Assembly (NCBI GenBank): GCA_002067205.1
Contig: MVQL01000172.1
Location: forward strand, 1-64,000
Length of the DNA: 64,000 bases
Origin: Pelotomaculum sp. PtaB.Bin104
GTDB lineage: Bacteria; Bacillota; Desulfotomaculia; Desulfotomaculales; Pelotomaculaceae
Reading direction: 5' to 3'
A program made the translations under genes and the position numbers. Each line of letters opens with the position of its first letter. Position 1 is the first letter of the stretch. A model generated the notes under the pieces. That model ran no database searches, had not been told where the DNA came from, and worked only from the letters and a program-made list of their open reading frames with translations. Positions 61,756 through 64,000 of this stretch are shown here, piece by piece.

Positions 61756-63822
61756 CTATTTCGCAATCGACTTGGCAACTAATTCGGCCAGGTCGTAAAC
61801 TTTGACATCGTCACTGGCCTCTTTATCCTTCAGACCGTCCTCTAGCATAGTCAGGCAGAACGGGCAGTTGCAGATGATCGCCTGTGGATTCGTCGCCAGT
61901 GCCTGCTCGGTACGCTCCACGTTGATGCGCTTGCCAATATCTTCTTCCAGCCACATCCGGCCGCCGCCGGCGCCGCAGCAGAAGCCTTTTTGCTTGCTCT
62001 TCTCCATTTCAGTCAGGGAGACGTCTTTAATCGCTGCGATAACACTCCTGGGTGCATCATATTCTTCGTTGTAGCGCCCAAGGTAACAGGAGTCATGATA
62101 GGTCGCTTTTAATTTTTCAGCCAGCGCGCCCGGCTTAATCTTACCTTCTTTGATTAGCTGGTTAATCAGCTGGGTGTGGTGGATGACCTCAAAGTCTCCG
62201 CCAAGCTGTTTGTAATCTGTTTTCAGTGTGGTATAGCCGTGCGGGCAGGTGGTGATGATCTTCTTGACCCCATAGCCCTTAAAGGTTTCGATATTCTCCT
62301 CAGCGAGGCTCTGGAACAGGTACTCGTTGCCCAGACGCCGCGCCGAGTCGCCGCAGCACTTCTCCTCAGTGCCCAGGATAGCGAATTTTACGCCAGCCTC
62401 GTTAAGCAATTTAACCAGGGCTATCGATACCTTCTTAATACGGTCGTCAAAGGAACCGGCGCAGCCGACATAGAAGAGATACTCAACTTCGGAAGGATCG
62501 TCAAGCTCGCCCATGATTTTAACGTCCAGGCCCTCAGTCCAGTTTGCGCGGTCAGCCCACCCGATACCCCAGGGGTTCGAGTTTCTTTCCATATTGGTAA
62601 AGGTCAGCTGGGCTTCAGCGGGGAAGTCACTCTCGTCCAAAACATATGCCCGTCTGAGCATCATGATCTTATTGGCATGCTCGTTCATGTTGGGGCACTG
62701 TTCGCGGCAGGCCCGGCAGGTGGTGCAGGCCCAAATGACGTGCTCGTCAATTACTTCGCCAACTAATTTCTTAGCATCCTCAGCGTCTTCCGACTTGTGC
62801 TCCTGCTCGCCAAATTCCACATGTCCGTCGACCACCTTGATCCGTGGCTCGCCGGGCACAATCTCTTCCAGGTGCTCCTTGATTTCAGCCAACAGCTTTT
62901 TCGGTGAAAGTGGCTTGCCGGTCAAATAGGCCGGGCAGTTATCCTGACAGCGGCCGCATTCGGCACAGGCATAGCAGTCCAGCAGGTCCTTCCAGGTAAA
63001 GTCCGCCAGTTTATTGACACCAAAAGCTTCTCTTTCTTCATCTTCAAAGTCGATCTTCTCCAGCGGCTCGATTTTGTTGTCCAAATACCTGAAGATAATA
63101 TTAAGCGGTGCTGCCATTGGGTGAAGCAGTGGGGAGTAACGTGGAATGCCGAGAATGATAAAGGCAGCCACAATGTGCACCCACCAAAAGATGTTGGAGA
63201 GCTTGAGGGCCGTGGCCGGATCCATTCCGGAGAAAATAGCGGCAACTAATTGACTAAATGGCGCTAGCGCCAGCCGCCACTGGTCAAAATAATCAGGAGA
63301 CCCGATAAGCCTAAACCCGTAGGTAAGGAAGTACGCGATACAAATCACGCTCATGTCTGTAATAAGAAAAACGATAAACTTTTCTTGCTCCCAGGTCCCT
63401 ACATCCAGGCGGGGAATCTTTTGAATATAACGCCTGACGCCTGAAAATAAAATTCCGAATAAAAGTAATAATGCACCAATCTCAGTAAGTAAGTAAAAGT
63501 ACGGTGATCCGAAAATGACCAAACCTATAACTTTTTCCAGAACCAGATGAACCGCGCCAAGAACAAACAACGCTACACCAAAGATAATCGGCAGGTGCAT
63601 CAGGGCCGCACCCGGCTCCCGGGCAATCTTGCGCTGACAATCATTTGGGCCAAAGAACCTAGCAAACCCCAATACACGTTCTCCCAGACGGTCGGTGCGT
63701 TCGATTGGGCGGCCGATTCTAACTCTGTTATAAAGCTTGGCTGCCCCCATCGTCGAAAAGTAACCAGCTATCGCTAAAAGTAAAACAAATATTATGATGC
63801 CTGTAGTACTGAGCATCCCCAC
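61756..63822 (-). CDS. Membrane Fe-S oxidoreductase, NarI-HdrD-like fusion
   Basis: A 688-aa protein fusing a NarI-type membrane cytochrome-b-like part (about six helices in the first 240 aa with several His) to an HdrD/GlpC-like part. There are two [4Fe-4S] motifs (CYACAECGRCQDNC near 287, CTTCRACREQC near 370) and two CCG domains (CCGDSARRLGNE near 490, CCGAGGGRMW near 625). Such proteins are proposed to link Etf/acyl-CoA dehydrogenases to menaquinone. The partner is not visible here. ATG 63822 follows GGAGGGGG. Confidence 0.9.
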   Translation of the reverse strand: MGMLSTTGIIIFVLLLAIAGYFSTMGAAKLYNRVRIGRPIERTDRLGERVLGFARFFGPNDCQRKIAREPGAALMHLPIIFGVALFVLGAVHLVLEKVIGLVIFGSPYFYLLTEIGALLLLFGILFSGVRRYIQKIPRLDVGTWEQEKFIVFLITDMSVICIAYFLTYGFRLIGSPDYFDQWRLALAPFSQLVAAIFSGMDPATALKLSNIFWWVHIVAAFIILGIPRYSPLLHPMAAPLNIIFRYLDNKIEPLEKIDFEDEEREAFGVNKLADFTWKDLLDCYACAECGRCQDNCPAYLTGKPLSPKKLLAEIKEHLEEIVPGEPRIKVVDGHVEFGEQEHKSEDAEDAKKLVGEVIDEHVIWACTTCRACREQCPNMNEHANKIMMLRRAYVLDESDFPAEAQLTFTNMERNSNPWGIGWADRANWTEGLDVKIMGELDDPSEVEYLFYVGCAGSFDDRIKKVSIALVKLLNEAGVKFAILGTEEKCCGDSARRLGNEYLFQSLAEENIETFKGYGVKKIITTCPHGYTTLKTDYKQLGGDFEVIHHTQLINQLIKEGKIKPGALAEKLKATYHDSCYLGRYNEEYDAPRSVIAAIKDVSLTEMEKSKQKGFCCGAGGGRMWLEEDIGKRINVERTEQALATNPQAIICNCPFCLTMLEDGLKDKEASDDVKVYDLAELVAKSIAK

Positions 63823-63860
63823 ACTCCCCCTCCATTAATAAGATTTCTACTGCCTAAAAG

Positions 63861-63912
63861 AAAAAAACAAAAACCCCGAGGTCCTTTTCTCATGAGAAAA
63901 AAGACCTTCGCG
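63861..63912 (-). terminator. Terminator or attenuator ahead of the NarI-HdrD-like gene
   Basis: On the minus strand CGAAGGTC pairs with GACCTCG across TTTTCTCATGAGAAAA, itself a palindrome, followed by GGGGTTTTTGTTTTTTT. Only 40 nt separate it from the ATG, too little for a promoter, so regulated read-through is likely. Confidence 0.7.
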
Positions 63913-64000
63913 GCCCGATCTTTGCTTATCTTCACCACCCCTCTCGTGGCAGGTAATTTGTCCGCACTTCTAGCAGGTCTCCTTGCTCATTATCTTCACT

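Noticed and set aside
63912-64000. T-box leader at the right edge
   Set aside because: GGGGTGGT resembles part of the T-box motif, but the contiguous GGGTGGNACCGCG sequence is absent and the downstream gene is not an aminoacylation or amino-acid gene.
1-64000. CRISPR arrays, prophage or intact insertion sequences
   Set aside because: No regularly spaced repeats, cas genes, phage structural genes, or transposases with terminal repeats were seen on either strand.

Overview
The window reads as chromosome of an anaerobic, endospore-forming, low-to-mid G+C Firmicute, most like the Peptococcaceae/Desulfotomaculum-Pelotomaculum group. This is an inference from gene content: the sporulation genes spoIIGA-sigE-sigG and ylmC, an electron-bifurcating-type trimeric [FeFe]-hydrogenase, a selenocysteine-containing SelD, a two-gene SufCB system, and a membrane NarI-HdrD-like Fe-S oxidoreductase of the kind tied to Etf electron flow in syntrophs and sulfate reducers. 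Almost everything is on the minus strand. The exceptions are a small orphan ORF at the left end, tRNA-Trp, and the MFS / polysaccharide deacetylase / YkoP-like group at 55.5-58.4 kb.

Layout by region. 0-2.3 kb is an AT-rich accessory patch holding an orphan small ORF, an acyltransferase-3 membrane protein with an overlapping zinc-ribbon-like ORF, and a truncated DUF4338 (DruA-type) fragment. 2.4-7.1 kb is a histidine operon, hisD-B-H-A-F-I, with its own promoter and terminator, next to a TrpR-like regulator (YerC family, 7.3 kb). 7.7-8.5 kb is an unrecognised acidic protein. 8.6-13.0 kb is hydC-hydB-hydA. 13.2-21.6 kb holds metabolic and housekeeping singletons: a glycosyltransferase, a radical SAM protein, PFK, an alpha/beta hydrolase, a UPF0182 membrane protein, a zinc ribbon, and deoC. 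From 21.6 kb to 28.3 kb come ddl, tRNA-Trp, ylmC, sigG, sigE, spoIIGA, selD and an RluD-type pseudouridine synthase.

28.4-49.7 kb is a complete division and cell wall (dcw) cluster. In transcription order it is mraZ, rsmH, ftsL, spoVD-type PBP, murE, murF, mraY, murD, ftsW, murG, murC, murB, murA, divIB, two DUF881 genes, sbp, ftsA and ftsZ. A three-repeat MraZ operator precedes mraZ, and there are internal promoters before murC and before divIB. The adjoining spoIIG-type locus links it to sporulation. 50.2-55.3 kb holds hisJ (which supplies histidinol-phosphate phosphatase away from the his operon), fur, a DacF-type carboxypeptidase and feoB-feoA. The region between feoA and a divergent MFS transporter carries two near-consensus Fur boxes, so fur, feoAB and the transporter look like one iron circuit.

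56.7-64 kb holds a candidate structured RNA in front of a polysaccharide deacetylase, then a YkoP-like protein, HtrA, SufB-SufC and the NarI-HdrD-like oxidoreductase. The oxidoreductase is preceded by an intrinsic terminator only about 40 nt from its start, which suggests an attenuated leader running off the right edge.

I did not find a convincing wholly new multi-gene system. The best leads are the RNA element at 56764-56866, the attenuator at 63861-63912, the Fur-box arrangement at 55330-55492, the ftsL/PBP reading-frame overlap, and the short palindrome-bearing ORF upstream of pfk. No CRISPR array, rRNA, intact insertion sequence or prophage was seen.
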